Program-made: the position numbers and the translations under genes
From: G963702155 sp963702155
Lineage (GTDB): Bacteria > Pseudomonadota > Alphaproteobacteria > Micavibrionales > Micavibrionaceae
Direction of reading: 5' to 3'
Length of the DNA: 64,000 bases
NCBI GenBank assembly: GCA_963702155.1
Contig: OY969717.1
Span: 744,001-808,000 of the forward strand
The notes under the pieces: model-generated
Told to the model about the DNA's origin: nothing
The model's input: the letters and a program-made list of their open reading frames with translations, nothing else
Databases searched by the model: none
Shown: positions 35,540-44,373 of the stretch, piece after piece
Numbering within the stretch: position 1 is the stretch's first letter
How the letters are laid out: the number at the start of each line of letters is the position of its first letter

Positions 35540-36175
35540 TTAAACACTCAGTTCTTTTAGCGCCAAACGAATAATCGTGCCAATATCTTTTTTATCATTA
35601 TCATTGGCTTTTGTGCTTGCGTTTTTAACAGCTGTATACGCATCCGATCTCGAATAGCCCAGATTAATAAGCGCAGAGATAGCATCTTCTTCTTGTGAAG
35701 GAACCGCACTTGGCTCTGTAGAAAGTGTTTGGAATTTAACGTTTGCACCTTTCATACCGCCAGATAAATCGATTTTCCCAGCCTTATCTTTTAATTCGGT
35801 CAAAATACGTGTAGCAAGCTTTGGCCCAACCCCATCCGCTTGTTTGATGGCGGCTTGATCTTGCGCGCTTATAATAAGCGCCAGTTTCTCGGCAGGGCAT
35901 ACTGTAAGTATAGAAAGCGCGGCTTTTGCACCCACGCCTTGCACGCTCGTTAAAAGCTTAAACCACGATTGCTCTGCCGGATCAATAAAACCGTAAAGTG
36001 TAATGGCGTCTTCGCGCACATTGGTTTCCACAAGAACGGAGGCCGTGTCTCCGGTTTGCCCCACTCTCGATAATGTACGGCTGCTAGCATTAATAATATA
36101 GCCAACACCTTGCACATCTAAAATAAAGTAGCTATCTGCGAATGTGTCGATAACACCTGACAGTTTGCCGATCAT
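35540..36175 (-). CDS. ruvA: Holliday junction protein RuvA
   Basis: A 211-residue junction-binding protein. It has the OB-fold N-terminus (M-I-G-K-L-S-G-V-I-D), helix-hairpin-helix motifs (V-Q-G-V-G-A-K-A-A-L-S and A-D-G-V-G-P-K-L-A-T-R) that grip the DNA, and a C-terminal domain III (A-L-I-N-L-G-Y-S-R-S-D-A) that contacts RuvB. It starts 4 bases after ruvC, so the three ruv genes are coupled. Confidence 0.96.
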   Translation of the reverse strand: MIGKLSGVIDTFADSYFILDVQGVGYIINASSRTLSRVGQTGDTASVLVETNVREDAITLYGFIDPAEQSWFKLLTSVQGVGAKAALSILTVCPAEKLALIISAQDQAAIKQADGVGPKLATRILTELKDKAGKIDLSGGMKGANVKFQTLSTEPSAVPSQEEDAISALINLGYSRSDAYTAVKNASTKANDNDKKDIGTIIRLALKELSV

Positions 36176-36179
36176 AATT

Positions 36180-36668
36180 TTACGCCTTTATACGCTTGTT
36201 CCATTCACCATAATGCGCGTGACAGATAGCAACCGCAAGGGCATCTGCTTCGTCCGCGCTGACTTGCCCACAGGCGGGGAGCAACATTTTTATCATAAGG
36301 CCAATTTGTTGTTTGGCCGCATGACCAGAGCCAACCACAGATTTTTTAACCTTGTTCGCACTGTATTCGGCAACCTCTAAACCACATAAGGCCGGAACAG
36401 CCATAGCCACCCCCCGCGCTTGCCCCAATTTTAGTGCAGAGGCGGCGTTGTTATTCATAAATGTTTCCTCAATGGCCGCCGTATCTGGCTTATGCGTTTG
36501 TACGATATCAAATAGATTTTCATGAATATGCGCAAGACGTTGACCAAGCGGGGTTTTTGCATTGGTTTTTATAAGGCCACAAGCCATAAAACGCAGCGCA
36601 TGCCCGTCTTTTTGAATAATCCCCCAACCGGTATTATTAAGGCCGGGATCTATGCCAAGAATAATCAT
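36180..36668 (-). CDS. ruvC: Holliday junction resolvase RuvC
   Basis: A 162-residue RNase-H-fold endonuclease. The catalytic carboxylates are seen as D7 in I-L-G-I-D-P-G, E in A-I-E-E-T-F near 67, and D-E-A-D-A-L-A near 140. It resolves junctions with RuvAB. Its ATG overlaps the stop of the upstream membrane-protein gene (ATGA), so it is coupled to a gene that is not normally part of this operon. Confidence 0.96.
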   Translation of the reverse strand: MIILGIDPGLNNTGWGIIQKDGHALRFMACGLIKTNAKTPLGQRLAHIHENLFDIVQTHKPDTAAIEETFMNNNAASALKLGQARGVAMAVPALCGLEVAEYSANKVKKSVVGSGHAAKQQIGLMIKMLLPACGQVSADEADALAVAICHAHYGEWNKRIKA

Positions 36669-37060
36669 GGTGATTGTAACTTTTGTGGAATGATAACAGA
36701 TATTATTGCACGGTCTTTCGGCTCAGCTTTAGGAAATTTATGCACTATAAAATTATTGATAAAAAGATAAAGCATAAAACATGCAATCGCCAAGATGTAG
36801 ATTAAACTATTGAAAGAATAGTATTCTACAAAACCACCAAATATTTGCTTTGAAATACCATCTGATTTTTGAGAGAAAGTATCAGGTCTACGAACTAAGA
36901 AATAACAGACAATAATAAAAAACGTTATTATAACAGAAAAAGCCACCGCAGATAATAACGTCCATAAACCCCCTTTTAGATAAGCGGCTAAATAAAGAAA
37001 TCCAAGCATAAAAGAGTAAATTAAACCTAATAATATATACAATTTTTTATCATTATTCAT
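36665..37060 (-). CDS. Small membrane protein of unknown function (yebC-ruvC insert, gene 2)
   Basis: A 131-residue protein with three hydrophobic helices (about 6-25, 33-58, 82-104) between charged segments; not recognised. I chose ATG at 37060, which overlaps the upstream stop as ATGAATAA; an ATG at 37099 would add 13 basic residues inside the upstream gene. The C-terminus is charged and probably cytoplasmic. Lower GC than ruvC. Its stop overlaps the ruvC start, so it is translated as part of the operon. Confidence 0.6.
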   Translation of the reverse strand: MNNDKKLYILLGLIYSFMLGFLYLAAYLKGGLWTLLSAVAFSVIITFFIIVCYFLVRRPDTFSQKSDGISKQIFGGFVEYYSFNSLIYILAIACFMLYLFINNFIVHKFPKAEPKDRAIISVIIPQKLQSP

Positions 37061-37784
37061 ACTTCTTATGCTCTTTTTTAATCTCTTTTTGACTATCATA
37101 AAAAATTATTAAAAATATTATTAGTAATAAAGTCAATTCGTTGAAAAGATAAGAAAATTGAACATTCCCCCATTCGAAAACTACAAAAATAACGTTCAAT
37201 AGATATATACCAACACAAGAAAAAGCGCCTAAAATGAAGATAGATCGAATAGTTCGAGATATACGATTATTATTTTCATTTATGCGCTTTCTAAATAATA
37301 GAAAATACAAATAAGAAAATGTAGCAATAGTAATAAGGGACAGTAAAATAGTGTAGAGAAAGATTTTATAGTTTGCAGAAAATTCAAAACTATCACCAAT
37401 GCTGCCAATTACCAGCATCCATAAAAAAAGAGTTACTGGAGTATCAAAAATAAAATTCCAAACTCTTGAGGGTTTTTGATATTTCAGCGGTATACTTTTT
37501 TTATATTGAGTACCAAAAAAAATTAGAATGTAGCTAAAAAATATTGAATAAATATACAAGAGAAGAAAAAACGCGAATATTGACCACGAAAATCTCTGTA
37601 ATCCTTGAAAAGATTCATCTGTTCCATCGGCTAAGATCAAAAACCCAAAGGCTGCATCAGCAACTCCATCAATATTCGCAGAAAAATGATACACGACAAA
37701 CGCGATCAAAAGCCAACCTGTTATGGTAAGAAAGCTTCTAAATGCTTGTTTAGCTAAAAGCTTTTCCAAAAATTTCTCAAGCAC
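37053..37784 (-). CDS. Polytopic membrane protein of unknown function (yebC-ruvC insert, gene 1)
   Basis: A 243-residue protein with about six membrane helices (about 16-37, 65-90, 107-127, 140-163, 177-200, 212-230). No catalytic motif is recognised; acidic residues in the second loop (A-D-G-T-D-E-S) and a lysine-rich tail are notable. The start is GTG, sharing its G with the yebC stop (TAGTG, 37786-37782), which implies reinitiation after yebC. Strongly AT-rich against its neighbours. It probably works with the small membrane protein encoded immediately downstream. Confidence 0.6.
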   Translation of the reverse strand: MLEKFLEKLLAKQAFRSFLTITGWLLIAFVVYHFSANIDGVADAAFGFLILADGTDESFQGLQRFSWSIFAFFLLLYIYSIFFSYILIFFGTQYKKSIPLKYQKPSRVWNFIFDTPVTLFLWMLVIGSIGDSFEFSANYKIFLYTILLSLITIATFSYLYFLLFRKRINENNNRISRTIRSIFILGAFSCVGIYLLNVIFVVFEWGNVQFSYLFNELTLLLIIFLIIFYDSQKEIKKEHKKYE

Positions 37785-38539
37785 TATTCATCCGCCATTA
37801 ATTTTTCCATCACATCATCGCTCAGCTCAAGGTTTGTTGTAACGGTTTGGACATCATCATCATCCTCTAAAACATCAATAAGCTTCAAAGTTGTAACCGC
37901 TTGCTCTTCGGTCACTTCGGCGGAAGTATTGGCGTACCAGGCAAGCCCGGATTTTTTGGGTTCTCCAAATGTCTTCTCAAGCGATTCGGCAACGGCGGCA
38001 AAGTCATTTGAATCGGTCGTAATAACGTGAATGTCTTCATCACTTTCTACATTCATTGCGCCAGCCTCTACCGCTGCTTCAAACATAGCATTGCTATCAG
38101 CCGTTTCAAGAGGATAGATAATTTCGCCCACCCGATCAAACATAAAGCTAACACAGCCAGTTTCACCTAAATTTCCACCATTTTTCGCAAATGATGTACG
38201 CATAGCACCCGCCGTTCGGTTTTTATTATCGGTCAAAGTATCCACAATAACGGCCACGCCGCCTGGCCCATACCCTTCATACCTCATCTCTACATAATCT
38301 TCCCCTTCCCCGCCACCAACGCCCTTTTTAATGGCATTTTCAATATTGGCCTTGGGCATGCTTTGCCCCTTTGCCGTAGCGATAGCCAAACGCAAACGCG
38401 GGTTCATATCGGGGTCTTCACCACCAAGCTTTGCAGCCACCGTAATTTCACGCGCAAATTTTGAAAAAATCTTTGCGCGAACGGCATCTGCCTTACCTTT
38501 TTTATGTTTAATGTTTGCCCATTTGGAATGACCGGCCAT
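37784..38539 (-). CDS. yebC: YebC/PmpR family protein
   Basis: A 251-residue three-domain protein of the YebC/TACO1 family. The start M-A-G-H-S-K-W-A-N-I-K-H-K-K is diagnostic, and the acidic groove segment and G-Y-G-P-G-G-V-A-V-I are present. Members were first described as transcription regulators; more recent work shows that some relieve ribosome stalling at proline-rich stretches, an activity that would parallel EF-P here. It usually stands directly ahead of ruvC; here two membrane-protein genes intervene. Confidence 0.95.
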   Translation of the reverse strand: MAGHSKWANIKHKKGKADAVRAKIFSKFAREITVAAKLGGEDPDMNPRLRLAIATAKGQSMPKANIENAIKKGVGGGEGEDYVEMRYEGYGPGGVAVIVDTLTDNKNRTAGAMRTSFAKNGGNLGETGCVSFMFDRVGEIIYPLETADSNAMFEAAVEAGAMNVESDEDIHVITTDSNDFAAVAESLEKTFGEPKKSGLAWYANTSAEVTEEQAVTTLKLIDVLEDDDDVQTVTTNLELSDDVMEKLMADE

Positions 38540-38693
38540 TTTAACTCTCTTTTCTTACGTTTTTTTATTTATACCCAAGAGCCGCTATGTTTTCAAAAGA
38601 TGATTATATATTTTTATTATAAGGTATTTGTTTAAACGCATAATTTCTTGTAGGGTTTTGACTTGTAATTTTGCAATTCTAAAGCGTTTTCCC

Positions 38694-39242
38694 GTGGCTT
38701 ATAATTTTGAAAAAATGACTGTTTTGATTGTCGAGGATAATCAACCGATGCTGGATTTAACACGCTCATTGCTCGAGGCTTTTGGCGTTAAAACTGTTTA
38801 TACGGCGCAAGACGGCGAAGCAGGATTCCATGAGTATTCAAGGTTTCAGCAAGATATCATAATTGCAGATTGGATGATGAAACCCATGGATGGTATTTCG
38901 TTAACGCGAAAAATACGTAATGATCCGCGCAGTCCAAATCAATTTGTTCCGGTAATTTTAATGACAGGATTCAGCGAACGCCGCCGCGTAATTCAGGCGC
39001 GGGATGCAGGCGTAACTGAGTTTTTGGTAAAACCATTCAATGCGCGAGATTTATATCGGCGTATCAACCAGGCAATTGAACGCCCACGGCAATTTGTAAG
39101 ATCGGAAAGCTTTTTTGGACCTGACCGAAGGCGTAGAGCTATGAAAAATTATGATGGCCCGCTGCGCCGCTCAACCGATGTAACTGATGATTTTTTTGTA
39201 ATTGATGTCAATATTGGCGGTGATAAAGGAAGCAGTAGATAA
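38694..39242 (+). CDS. Single-domain response regulator with basic tail
   Basis: A 182-residue receiver protein. I chose GTG at 38694; the longer frame starts at TTG 38628 with a Cys-rich segment unlike any relative, and ATG at 38715 would cut into strand one. Receiver residues are E14-D15, phosphoacceptor D59 (I-I-A-D-W), T91 and K113 (L-V-K-P-F). After about 125 the tail has no output domain but an arginine-rich stretch (G-P-D-R-R-R-R-A) and a D-F-F-V-I-D end. Its stop overlaps the next ATG (TAATG), so the pair is translated together. No histidine kinase is adjacent. Confidence 0.88.
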   Translation: MAYNFEKMTVLIVEDNQPMLDLTRSLLEAFGVKTVYTAQDGEAGFHEYSRFQQDIIIADWMMKPMDGISLTRKIRNDPRSPNQFVPVILMTGFSERRRVIQARDAGVTEFLVKPFNARDLYRRINQAIERPRQFVRSESFFGPDRRRRAMKNYDGPLRRSTDVTDDFFVIDVNIGGDKGSSR

Positions 39243-39775
39243 TGAGCAACCATTTTTTACAAAACCCGCGCCGCCAAGCCGAATTTATAAAACCTCCAAA
39301 CAGGCTTAAAGCTAAGGTTGGTAGCGGCGGATTAGCCGATGATATTTTAGATAAAGCACAGGCCTTGTTAGAAAATAATACTGTCGATTTTCAACCGCTT
39401 GCGGAGATGTATCTGGTATCTTTGCAGCGCGGTATTGAAGAAGCTAAACATCTTAATCCCCACACCGCAGATAGTGAATATGTGATTACCATGATGATTT
39501 ACCCGGCGATGCAACTCAAAGCCAACGGTGGTATGTTTCACTATACGCTCGTCACACAAATTGCGGATCGGTTGATACAGTTCTTGGAAATAATTAAAGA
39601 ACCCAGCATCGAAGCGGTTGAAATTGTATTGGCATTTCACACAACTATACGCGCTGTTATAGTCGGTAAAATAAAAGGCGATGGCGGAAAACACGGCAAA
39701 GAGCTTCTAGGTGCATTAAATGCCGCTTGTGTACGTTTTTTTGAAAAAAACCCCGATCAACGCAATCCTTTTTAA
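39242..39775 (+). CDS. Helical protein coupled to response regulator, unknown function
   Basis: A 177-residue, mainly helical, soluble protein that I do not recognise. Seen: a basic N-terminus (N-P-R-R-Q-A-E-F), a long helix through L-A-D-D-I-L-D-K-A-Q-A-L-L, a middle part with M-M-I-Y-P-A-M-Q-L-K and F-H-Y-T-L-V-T-Q-I-A-D-R-L-I-Q-F-L, and a C-terminal A-A-C-V-R-F-F-E. The four-base TAATG coupling to the receiver gene suggests the two act together, perhaps as a phosphorylation-dependent binding partner. This is inference from gene order alone. Confidence 0.65.
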   Translation: MSNHFLQNPRRQAEFIKPPNRLKAKVGSGGLADDILDKAQALLENNTVDFQPLAEMYLVSLQRGIEEAKHLNPHTADSEYVITMMIYPAMQLKANGGMFHYTLVTQIADRLIQFLEIIKEPSIEAVEIVLAFHTTIRAVIVGKIKGDGGKHGKELLGALNAACVRFFEKNPDQRNPF

Positions 39776-39783
39776 TAAAAGTT

Positions 39784-40584
39784 TTAAACTAAAATACCGC
39801 CGCGTTTAATTGGAACGATAGATTTAGTCAAACCTGAATTATCATCAGTTTCAATAAAAGCGCCGCAAAGTGTACCGAGGCCATTGGCTGGGCGCTTTTT
39901 CTCTGGCGATGGGGTTTTGCGGACAAAATTATGTATAGCAATTTCTTTCTTAACGCCAATTACACTATCATAATCACCCGTCATTCCCGCATCACTCATA
40001 TACGCCGTGCCATGTTCTAAAACATGGGCGTCATTGGTGGGAATATGAGTGTGCGTACCAATAACAGCGGACACTTTACCATCCAAATAATGACCTAATG
40101 CCATTTTTTCACTTGTCGCCTCGGCATGAAAATCAATAAAAATGGCGTTCGTACTCTGTCCCATACGCTCTTTTTCTATGGCCTCATATATTACACGGAA
40201 CGGATCATCAATCGCATCCATAAATAATCGTCCCATGGCATTTATAATCGTAATTGTACGTCCATCGTTGAGGCGATGTTTATAAAGCCCGCTCCCGGCT
40301 GTACCTTCAGGAAAATTGATAGGACGTAATAATTTCTCATCTCGCATAATATAGGATATCACTTCGCGCTGTGACCAAACGTGATTTCCTGTAGTGATAT
40401 AATCTGCGCCCCACTCGTAAAATTGCTTGCAGATTTTCTCTGTAATACCGGAGCCATTGGCTGCATTCTCGCCATTTACAATTGTGACATCGGGCTGAAG
40501 CTCGTCTTTTAACTTTGGCAAATGGTGCTCTAACGCTTCACGGCCAGAACGCCCCATAATATCACCAATAAATAATATACGCAT
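39784..40584 (-). CDS. YmdB family metallophosphoesterase
   Basis: A 266-residue protein of the TIGR00282/YmdB type. The metal-binding residues are seen as F-I-G-D-I-M-G near residue 6, N-G-E-N near 38, G-N-H-V-W near 66, and G-T-H-T-H near 175. B. subtilis YmdB hydrolyses cyclic nucleotides and affects biofilm formation and RNA levels. It is convergent with the response-regulator pair and 21 bases downstream of the fthC-like gene in transcription order. Confidence 0.9.
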   Translation of the reverse strand: MRILFIGDIMGRSGREALEHHLPKLKDELQPDVTIVNGENAANGSGITEKICKQFYEWGADYITTGNHVWSQREVISYIMRDEKLLRPINFPEGTAGSGLYKHRLNDGRTITIINAMGRLFMDAIDDPFRVIYEAIEKERMGQSTNAIFIDFHAEATSEKMALGHYLDGKVSAVIGTHTHIPTNDAHVLEHGTAYMSDAGMTGDYDSVIGVKKEIAIHNFVRKTPSPEKKRPANGLGTLCGAFIETDDNSGLTKSIVPIKRGGILV

Positions 40585-40605
40585 ATTTATGTTTTCTATT
40601 CTGAT

Positions 40606-41196
40606 TTATTCTTCATTAAAGTTAAGTGCATCTTGGGGGGTAATAATCCAATCCAGCTTTTCATCATGCTCTTCCTTAGGAAGTGGAAACAAACACGATT
40701 GCGCAGCATACCCAACTCCAACAGTTTGGATATCTTTTTGTTTTTTAAGATATCTGATACTCGCATCATAATGTCCGCCACCCTGCCCCAGCCTGTATCC
40801 TTGCCGATCAAACGCAAGAAGTGGCACAATTAAAATATCGGGTATAACATCTACCACATTTGCGCTTACATCCGGTTCATATATACCATAAGAGCCTTTT
40901 TTTAAAGGAATGCCCTCATCCCATTGAGCGAATTTTAAAACATGAGTATCTTTTTGAACAATAGGAAGCGCGCAGATTATATTTTGACCTAAAAGCTTTT
41001 CCAATATACTGCGCGGGTCAAACTCCCTACCCTTAGGCCAGTAAGCAGCAACAATATCACTATGCTTAGGTTTTATATGATCAAAAAACAATGCAGTAAC
41101 ATGATCTGCCTCTTCACTTCCCGGATCAAAGCGCGCACGATGCCTTCGCGCCTCTTGTCTTAAAATTGATTTTTGTTTGGCGGCTGCAGTCGTCAT
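40606..41196 (-). CDS. fthC: 5-formyltetrahydrofolate cyclo-ligase
   Basis: A 196-residue enzyme turning 5-formyl-THF into 5,10-methenyl-THF with ATP. Seen: K-S-I-L-R-Q-E-A-R near the start, Y-W-P-K-G-R-E-F-D-P near 55, and the signature F-D-R-Q-G-Y-R-L-G-Q-G-G-G-H-Y-D near 130. The gene (also named ygfA) lies next to the 6S RNA in many proteobacteria, as here, with zapA on the far side. Confidence 0.92.
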   Translation of the reverse strand: MTTAAAKQKSILRQEARRHRARFDPGSEEADHVTALFFDHIKPKHSDIVAAYWPKGREFDPRSILEKLLGQNIICALPIVQKDTHVLKFAQWDEGIPLKKGSYGIYEPDVSANVVDVIPDILIVPLLAFDRQGYRLGQGGGHYDASIRYLKKQKDIQTVGVGYAAQSCLFPLPKEEHDEKLDWIITPQDALNFNEE

Positions 41197-41260
41197 AAAG
41201 ATTTATTGTATAAATAATAAAGCGAAGGGCGCCACATATAAGCCGTGTACGTATCAAAAT

Positions 41261-41400
41261 CCGCGTTTGGCCCTGTAAAACAGGTGGGCACCGTGATGAC
41301 TACCTCCCCAATGCAATGAGAGTGGCGATAATCAGGGACAGCTCCCTAGCGAAAAATGCATCGGCCTCCGGGATTATAGAGTATCACGAGCAAACGCAGC
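41261..41400 (-). ncRNA. ssrS: 6S RNA
   Basis: Between zapA and fthC on the same strand. Minus-strand reading gives an end-closing stem GCGTTTG/CAAACGC (41397-41391 with 41269-41263), a TCCCGGAGGCCGATGC-like segment matching the 6S signature, and a middle G-rich GGGGAGG/CCTCCC-type arm around an open bubble. Location between zapA and ygfA/fthC is the classic proteobacterial one. 6S RNA copies an open promoter and sequesters sigma-70 RNA polymerase in stationary phase. Exact ends are approximate. Confidence 0.75.
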
Positions 41401-41497
41401 TAACCCTTCTTCTATAAGCATATAGCATAGAAAGGAAACAATTCAATCAAAAGCATTGAATAAGTAATATAATAAGTAATGTTAGGTTTAATGTACT

Positions 41498-41833
41498 TTA
41501 CGCCGCTTGGACACGCTCATTAATAGCGGTAATTTTTTTGGTAAGCGTTTCAATTGCATTTACGATAATGGCTTCATCTTTGCTGGCTAATTCTGCATTT
41601 TGAGCCAACTGACTGATATCTTTGATTTCATCGCGCAGGTCAAAAATTTCATCAGCAAGCATGAGAGAGGTCAGCACGAGCAAATGTGATTCGCTATGTG
41701 CGCCGCCGGCACTTGCAATTTGTTTTAGACGCTCATCAACATAAGCCGCCAATTGCATAACTCGATCTTCTTGACCGTCATCACATGATAAACCAAACGG
41801 GCGACCATTAATATTAAGGGTAAGTTCAGCCAT
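41498..41833 (-). CDS. zapA: Cell division protein ZapA
   Basis: A 111-residue FtsZ-binding protein. It has the family start L-T-L-N-I-N-G-R-P-F-G-L-S-C-D-D-G and L-A-A-Y-V-D-E-R-L-K near 28, followed by a coiled coil to the end. ZapA bundles FtsZ filaments in the Z ring. It is transcribed with the small upstream gene at 41836 (2 bases apart) and towards 6S RNA. Confidence 0.92.
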   Translation of the reverse strand: MAELTLNINGRPFGLSCDDGQEDRVMQLAAYVDERLKQIASAGGAHSESHLLVLTSLMLADEIFDLRDEIKDISQLAQNAELASKDEAIIVNAIETLTKKITAINERVQAA

Positions 41834-41835
41834 AA

Positions 41836-42063
41836 TTACGCAGTTTCCCTTACATCTTCATCTTCGCGTGAGGCACTATCTTCGCCAAGAACGGTCTCAA
41901 CCGTTTTGATCGCGCTTTCAATTTTACGGGCGATTTCTTCCTTTTTCGAAGCAAACATATCGGATTGCGCGCCTTCAGGCAGGCTCTCCATCTGGTCGAT
42001 AGAACCATCTAACGTATTGATTGCGCGGTCTAACCGTATTAAAGCGTTTCTTATCGCAGACAC
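41836..42063 (-). CDS. DUF4164-like coiled-coil protein upstream of zapA
   Basis: A 75-residue protein, almost all one amphipathic helix (N-A-L-I-R-L-D-R-A-I-N-T-L-D then I-A-R-K-I-E-S-A-I-K) with an acidic end (S-R-E-D-E-D-V-R). In alphaproteobacteria a small coiled-coil gene (DUF4164 type) commonly precedes zapA and may serve as a ZapB-like partner. The family name is from memory and not certain. Stop and zapA start are 2 bases apart. Confidence 0.72.
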   Translation of the reverse strand: MSAIRNALIRLDRAINTLDGSIDQMESLPEGAQSDMFASKKEEIARKIESAIKTVETVLGEDSASREDEDVRETA

Positions 42064-42297
42064 TTTTGCATTCCTCTTAAGATTAAGACTGAAATAATTT
42101 GATTACAGCTACAAGGGTAACGGGCGGGCGATTATAGCGTCAAGAGCACGCGCCTTGTTTAAGGGTTTAAACCACAGGAAATTTAAAAATCGGTGTAAAT
42201 TTTTTTAAAACTAAGAATTTAAACCGCGATCCCCTCTTTAATAATCATTTTACCTGCGCTATATGTGTGTTTCCTTTTAAATAAAAGAGATAAAGAT

Positions 42298-44325
42298 ATG
42301 AGTGAGCAAGCGGCCCAAACCATCAACAATGTTGTCCCCTCGCATGAATTAAAAGATAAGGCGAATGCGATACGCGCCCTTTCGATGGACGCGGTTGAAG
42401 CGGCGAATTCCGGTCATCCGGGTATGCCGATGGGTATGGCCGATGTGGCGACTGTACTTTATTCAAAGTTCTTAAAATTTGATCCGGCCAATCCGGAATG
42501 GATTGATCGCGACCGTTTTGTTTTATCTGCCGGTCATGGATCAATGTTAATTTATGCGCTAAATTATTTAACCGGCTATGAAAAAATGACGCTTGAGCAA
42601 ATCAAGAATTTTCGTCAGCTTGGCTCAATTACAGCTGGTCATCCAGAAGTTGAGCAAGATGCCGGTATCGAAATGACAACTGGGCCACTTGGTCAAGGGA
42701 TTTCCACTGCCGTTGGCATGGCACTTGGCGAACGTATTTTAAATGCAAAATACAGCGATGATCTTATAAATCACTACACCTATGTAATCGCAAGTGATGG
42801 TGATTTGATGGAAGGCATTAGCCACGAAGCATGTTCCTTCGCCGGACATATGGGTTTGGATAAACTTATTGTTCTTTATGATGATAACGGGATCACTATT
42901 GATGGCCCGACCAACCTGTCCTTTACCGATGATACGCCAAAACGTTTTGAAAGCTATGGTTGGGATGTGCAGGAAATTGACGGTCATGATTATGATGCAA
43001 TCGAAGCGGCGATCGCAAAAGCACAAAAAACAGATACCCCTAGTATTATTTGCTGCAAGACCCATATCGGATATGGCGCTCCAACCAAACAAGGGAAATC
43101 TTCATCACATGGCTCGCCCCTGGGTACAGACGAAATTAAAGGCACGCGCGAAAATCTGAATTGGCCGCATGAGCCTTTTAATGTGCCGGAAGAAATTTTA
43201 AACTGGTGGCGCGACATCAGTGCAGATAACAAGCAAGAGTTTGAAGCATGGCAAAGCCGTCTTCAAGATTCAGAACATGGCAAGAATTTGATCAAAGTTT
43301 TCCATGGCGATTTTGCAGAAGATATTAAAACCGCCATACATGAGCTAAAAAAACATTTTGCCGATAACAAGCCGAAAGATGCAACACGTAAAACATCTGG
43401 AACGGTTTTAGAGTCCCTTATCCCTGCCCTGACCCCGCTAGTTGGTGGATCGGCAGATTTAACAGGCTCAAACAATACCAAAATCAGCGGGCCAGAAATT
43501 ATTTCTAAACAAACCGGTTATGACGGTCAGTATATTTATTATGGTGTGCGGGAGCATGGCATGGCCGCAATTATGAACGGCATGACGCTTCATGGCGGAT
43601 TCGTCCCTTATGGCGGAACATTTTTGCAATTCACCGATTATTGTCGTCCGGCAATACGTTTAGCCGCATTAATGGAACAGCGCGTGATCCACGTTATGAC
43701 ACATGATTCTATTGGTTTAGGCGAAGATGGCCCAACGCACCAGCCAGTTGAGCATTTGGCCGCCCTGCGCGCAATCCCAAACCTAAACGTTTTCAGACCA
43801 TGTGATGGTGTGGAAACCGCCGAAGCATGGGAGGCTGCCATTAACAGTGTAAAAACACCAAGTATTTTGGCACTTACCCGCCAAGGTTTACCAACTCTAT
43901 CTGATTACAGGTCAGAAAATATGGTTGCCAAAGGCGCATATATCTTGAAAGAGCATGGTGATGAGCCGGAAGTAACACTGTTCGCAAGCGGATCAGAAGT
44001 TGAGATAGCGCACGAATCCTATGAAGCTCTGGTTTCGGATGGCGTTAATGTGCGGCTTGTATCTGTACCTTGTCTTGATTTATTCTGGCAGCAAGACGGT
44101 GAATATATTCAGCATTTAACATGTAATAAAAGTATTAAAATTGCCGTTGAAGCCGGTGTTTCCCAAGGATGGAGATCAATAATTGGCGCACATGGCTACT
44201 TTGTTGGCATGAAAGGCTTTGGCGCATCTGCACCCGCGACCGAACTATATAAACATTTTGGCATCACATCGGATGCCGTTTTAGAACATGCACGAAACGC
44301 GCTTGAAAAACGCGCATCGGCATAA
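42298..44325 (+). CDS. tkt: Transketolase
   Basis: A 675-residue thiamine-diphosphate enzyme of the pentose phosphate pathway. I chose ATG at 42298 (M-S-E-Q-A-A); the ATG at 42265 adds eleven residues after no good ribosome-binding site. Seen: S-G-H-P-G-M-P-M-G near 40, G-D-G-D-L/M-E-G near 168 for the cofactor, G-V-R-E-H-G-M-A in the pyrimidine domain and D-S-I-G-L-G-E-D-G-P-T-H. gap follows 48 bases later. The 234 bases upstream contain a GGTTTAAACC palindrome but no convincing promoter. Confidence 0.96.
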   Translation: MSEQAAQTINNVVPSHELKDKANAIRALSMDAVEAANSGHPGMPMGMADVATVLYSKFLKFDPANPEWIDRDRFVLSAGHGSMLIYALNYLTGYEKMTLEQIKNFRQLGSITAGHPEVEQDAGIEMTTGPLGQGISTAVGMALGERILNAKYSDDLINHYTYVIASDGDLMEGISHEACSFAGHMGLDKLIVLYDDNGITIDGPTNLSFTDDTPKRFESYGWDVQEIDGHDYDAIEAAIAKAQKTDTPSIICCKTHIGYGAPTKQGKSSSHGSPLGTDEIKGTRENLNWPHEPFNVPEEILNWWRDISADNKQEFEAWQSRLQDSEHGKNLIKVFHGDFAEDIKTAIHELKKHFADNKPKDATRKTSGTVLESLIPALTPLVGGSADLTGSNNTKISGPEIISKQTGYDGQYIYYGVREHGMAAIMNGMTLHGGFVPYGGTFLQFTDYCRPAIRLAALMEQRVIHVMTHDSIGLGEDGPTHQPVEHLAALRAIPNLNVFRPCDGVETAEAWEAAINSVKTPSILALTRQGLPTLSDYRSENMVAKGAYILKEHGDEPEVTLFASGSEVEIAHESYEALVSDGVNVRLVSVPCLDLFWQQDGEYIQHLTCNKSIKIAVEAGVSQGWRSIIGAHGYFVGMKGFGASAPATELYKHFGITSDAVLEHARNALEKRASA

Positions 44326-44373
44326 ATAAAATTTTAAATAACCAACCTAAAAAGTAAATGGAGAACTTAGATT

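Noticed and set aside
38628..38693. Longer start (TTG) for the response regulator
   Set aside because: The extra residues include two Cys and do not resemble receiver N-termini; GTG 38694 fits the usual A-Y-N-F-E-K start.
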